Below are positions 61,335 to 64,000 of a DNA stretch of 64,000 nucleotides, one piece after another. The DNA is from Heligmosomoides polygyrus polygyrus (lineage: Eukaryota > Nematoda > Chromadorea > Rhabditida > Heligmosomidae). The translations under genes and the position numbers were made by a program. Under the pieces are notes generated by a model that worked only from the letters and a program-made list of their open reading frames with translations, ran no database searches and was not told where the DNA came from. How positions within the stretch are numbered: position 1 is the first letter of the stretch; each line of letters opens with the position of its first letter. The stretch spans positions 5,470,658 to 5,534,657 of the forward strand of contig OX377206.1 in the NCBI GenBank assembly GCA_947396885.1. The letters are read 5' to 3'.

Positions 61335-63839
61335 ATGAATGGTGAAGAGCCAGCACCTGCTCAGCATCAACCGATGCCAGCGAAGGCCGTGTCGGCGTAA
61401 GTAGTTTATTTTTCAGCTTTTCTTTATTATTTCTTTACTTTTGTTTACATCGAAACAATTCCTGCTCCAGATGGAGATGGATGTCTGAACTCAGGAATGT
61501 GGTGTAAAATTTGAGCTCCGATAAGCTTCGAAGTTATGCTACACCTTGCAGAAATAACTGTAGTTTCGAAAAGTGAAGCTTGATTACTTCGTAAATCTTC
61601 ACCCTTGAATTGGTAGAGAACTATGATCCACTTTTGCAAAGTCGTTGAACAGGGCTGATAGGGCTACAACCTCACAAGGCAATACCTTCCAAACATTTTG
61701 TATGCGAAATTATTGCAATGTAAAGGAATCATCTGAGCTTGCGCCCATAAAGCAGTATTTTTGGGTTTTTCTTTGTCGGTGCTGGAGAAGTGTCGTCATG
61801 TGAGACTGTACAATTCCAAAGTGACGCACTAACTCGGTAGGTTCAAGAATTTCGTGAAGATTGAACATACCGTTCCGCTATTTGAAGGGTGGAGATTCTT
61901 GTAGAGGTACTCGTTTTCGTTGTATAGGCATACATCTGAACCCCTTGAAATGAGAAAGTCAAGATAAGGCATTAAGAATGTTTTCCCATTTAGTAAGTCT
62001 CGATTTAGATGGTATGAAAGACCGTTTGCAATTTATGTTCCCTAATTAACACACGATGTATTTAGCAGATTCAGATCTGACGTTCTGAGTAGGAATGGTG
62101 TCGTTTTAGGATAAGCCTCAATCTACATGCTTCTGATTGTGGCTCGGTGTACCTGTCTTGTTCTTTAATTTAAACAACGTTCACCGATTTGAGCATCGCT
62201 ATTGACGTTTCAGGGCCACGACCGTGGATATCAGAACCGAGAATGTAGCAGAGGTGGTCAGCGTTGAGGTAACTGTTCCAGTTGTAAATTACTGTTGTCA
62301 CTTTCTTGTTTTGGTTTAGTTTTCGCTCCAATCGCTACGCGGCGTGGTGTCATATAATGAATTTTGCCAGCGTTGATCAGGCCGCGCGACCTGATCGATA
62401 TTGGTATTTTTCATTATGACACGACGAGCGGCGAATGGGGTATATACAGGAGAGCCAGAGGAAGACAGATGATGTGAGCTAGTCTACACACGGTGAAGCA
62501 AGCCTGGCAGTTCTGTGTGAACTGCTGTTTGAGTACCCCGTGCTTGATGAAAAGGTCCTCAAGTTTCAGAAAAGTTGTCCGTGAAGTTCGGAATAAACTA
62601 ATTTTCCGGCCTCAAACAAAAAACGCTATTTTTAAAGAAGCCTTGGGTTCTTCGTTGTGTGAGACATATGGTCAGAACACGCTTTGGTTTCATCCTGGTA
62701 AGTCGGAGGGGGAGACAAGCAGCGCTGCCGTTGGAAAAGTGGCTTAATAACAAATGAAATGGTCCCTCCTGGTTAGGAAACTGCAAAAGATCTTGTAAAC
62801 GAGTTTATCGTCTTTGTGGAATGGTCCACCATTAGCTTTGTGGCGGATGTGGAAAAGAGTGAATGAGGTTACCAGAAACTCTGTCGCTGGGAAACCTCGG
62901 ATGTAATTCGTTTTTAACCTGTTGGAGAACCCCAGGTTCAGCAGCAAATCTTGGGCTGGGGGCTTTTTTCATTAATGAATTAAAAAATTTTGTACGGCTT
63001 TAGAGGAGATCAGGAGGCAAATCAGTTTCTTTTTCTTTTGAACAAAAACTGATTCAGTACCTTTTCCGACAACATTCAACTACATCCCGCCGCTTCTTTT
63101 GGTTTACTCATATAAGCAGTTCACACATTCTTGACAATACATGCAGCAAAAGGAAATCGTGACGACACCAAGAATCAGCGTCATAGAATTCAATGTTAGA
63201 AGAGCAAATTAAAAACGAAGAGAGTGGCCTATCCCTGGTAGGAAACTGCACCGAAAGTTCCCCTTATAGGCCTGCTCAGTGTGTAGCCCCTGATAAATAG
63301 TTCCTACAACTTACTCGTACAAGGGAACTGCTTTAACGTAGATCATCAAGCAGTCAATAAAGGCAGACAGTGAGTGCAGTGCATAGTGCATTGTTCGCTA
63401 GAAGAGATGATTCCGACTACAGATTTGCTGTAAAAGTGTTGAAATCGACGGCAACGAGTCCCATTGTGGGAGTCATAATGCATTCCACTTCCACTTTATA
63501 TCATCAAGATTATTTACATGCTTATGGTGGTCAGCCGGTGACTAACATTTTGTCCTTCTGGGACAAATTCGCTGGCCCCGAAGATACGGAATGCTTGACT
63601 GGCCTGGTAGGGACCCGAACTGTAAATCGTGCCGCACACAACATCCGGTACATCCGCCGACTGCGCATAACGTGCCCAGATGTAATTACGGTTATAGGAA
63701 AGAGCATTTTCAGGTGAAGAGCTGGAAAAGTGTGAAGAGGACAAGAGATCCCTTTGATCCTCCCGGCGTGCAGTTTTCCAAATATGGCTGGAAGAGGATA
63801 GTGAATGACGGGCCTCACTGCAACGGCGACATGTTTGAC
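61335..63839 (+). CDS. Gene X copy 3: exons 1-3 (continues beyond the window)
   Basis: Exons 61335-61396 (MNGEEPAPAQHQ), 62214-62268 (TVDIRTENVAEVVSVE) and 63714-63839 join in phase (243 nt, 81 codons). Exon 3 carries DPFDPPGVQFSKYGWKRI and ends GAC|GTAAGT, a better donor than the GTGTCA of copy 1. The TTTTCTTCAG acceptor 5 nt before the ATG again fits trans-splicing. Of all copies here this one has the best splice sites and no interruption so far, so it is the best candidate for a working gene; later exons lie outside the window. Family not recognised. Confidence 0.6.
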
Positions 63840-63971
63840 GTAAGTCGATATCTATTATCCATCTGTGTGGTTACTTTTTTCCTTCTCGGTCACCTTCCGA
63901 CACGGTGAGCTGAATTGCTAGACAAGAAGGGTGTACACTATACACTGTTTTATTTCATTAGATACTTATTA

Positions 63972-64000
63972 GGGAAGGGTTTCACCTCCCGTGGGAATTC
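63972..64000. mobile_element. Left end of the TA-flanked MITE (cut by window end)
   Basis: The last 29 bases match the left terminus of the element at 6414, preceded by the same TA and flank (GATACTTATTA). The insertion is therefore shared between units and older than the duplications. Confidence 0.8.

Larger units (their letters stand above)
50183..64000. repeat. Tandem unit B
   Basis: It repeats 36383-50182, lacking 43685-46597 (gene X exon 1 and the fold-back) at junction 57457/57458 and gaining a 1457-bp insertion at 59303. Beyond about 62530 it continues into gene X exon 3 and the MITE, matching 5140-6450 of copy 1, which unit A has lost. Confidence 0.92.

Overview
The window is eukaryotic and looks like a gene-sparse, repeat-rich stretch of a clade V (strongylid, hookworm-like) nematode genome. 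The reasons are small exons bounded by T-rich (TTTCAG) acceptors and GTAAGT/GTGAGT donors, likely spliced-leader acceptors just upstream of start codons, a GLH-type germline helicase (glycine/FG repeats + CCHC zinc knuckles + DEAD-box core), RTE- and CR1-like LINE fragments, and many short palindromic elements. There is no operon structure and no CRISPR array. The species assignment is inference.

Layout. 1-3655: the 3' end of a Vasa/GLH-like helicase gene (four last exons) and its downstream flank, near-identical to 34136-37787. 3656-20833: an array built from small exons of an unrecognised nematode-type gene ('gene X'): exons 1-6 at 3923-10711, a second copy of exons 5-6 at 17416-18087, a second copy of exons 1-2 at 18456-19229 and a terminal exon at 20714-20833. 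These are interrupted by a TA-flanked MITE, a 595-bp insertion with a 9-bp target duplication, tRNA-derived repeats and TTTA satellites. 20834-23150: no recognised gene. 23186-35584: one complete GLH/Vasa-like gene, 18 exons, whose exon phases all agree and sum to exactly 1002 codons including the stop; an RTE LINE with a 17-bp target-site duplication sits antisense in one intron. 35585-50182: downstream flank, a CR1-like LINE, an RTE-like pseudogene, a gene X exon 1, a 2.06-kb fold-back element carrying two divergent copies of a small two-exon gene, and another gene X exon 1-2 pair. 50183-64000: a tandem repeat of the 36.4-50.2 kb segment, without the fold-back but with a 1457-bp Mutator-like element that carries a LINE reverse-transcriptase fragment, ending in gene X exons 1-3 and the left end of the TA-flanked MITE.

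The region is therefore a mosaic of three recent tandem copies of a 'helicase 3' end - LINEs - gene X' segment. The copies differ by large deletions (about 11 kb missing from the first, about 2.9 kb from the third) and by new transposon insertions, so paralogous empty sites date the insertions. The helicase keeps an open frame throughout but departs from consensus at several catalytic motifs (DDAD for [22 protein letters not shown]) and two of three candidate zinc knuckles lack one cysteine, which suggests a divergent or functionally altered paralog.
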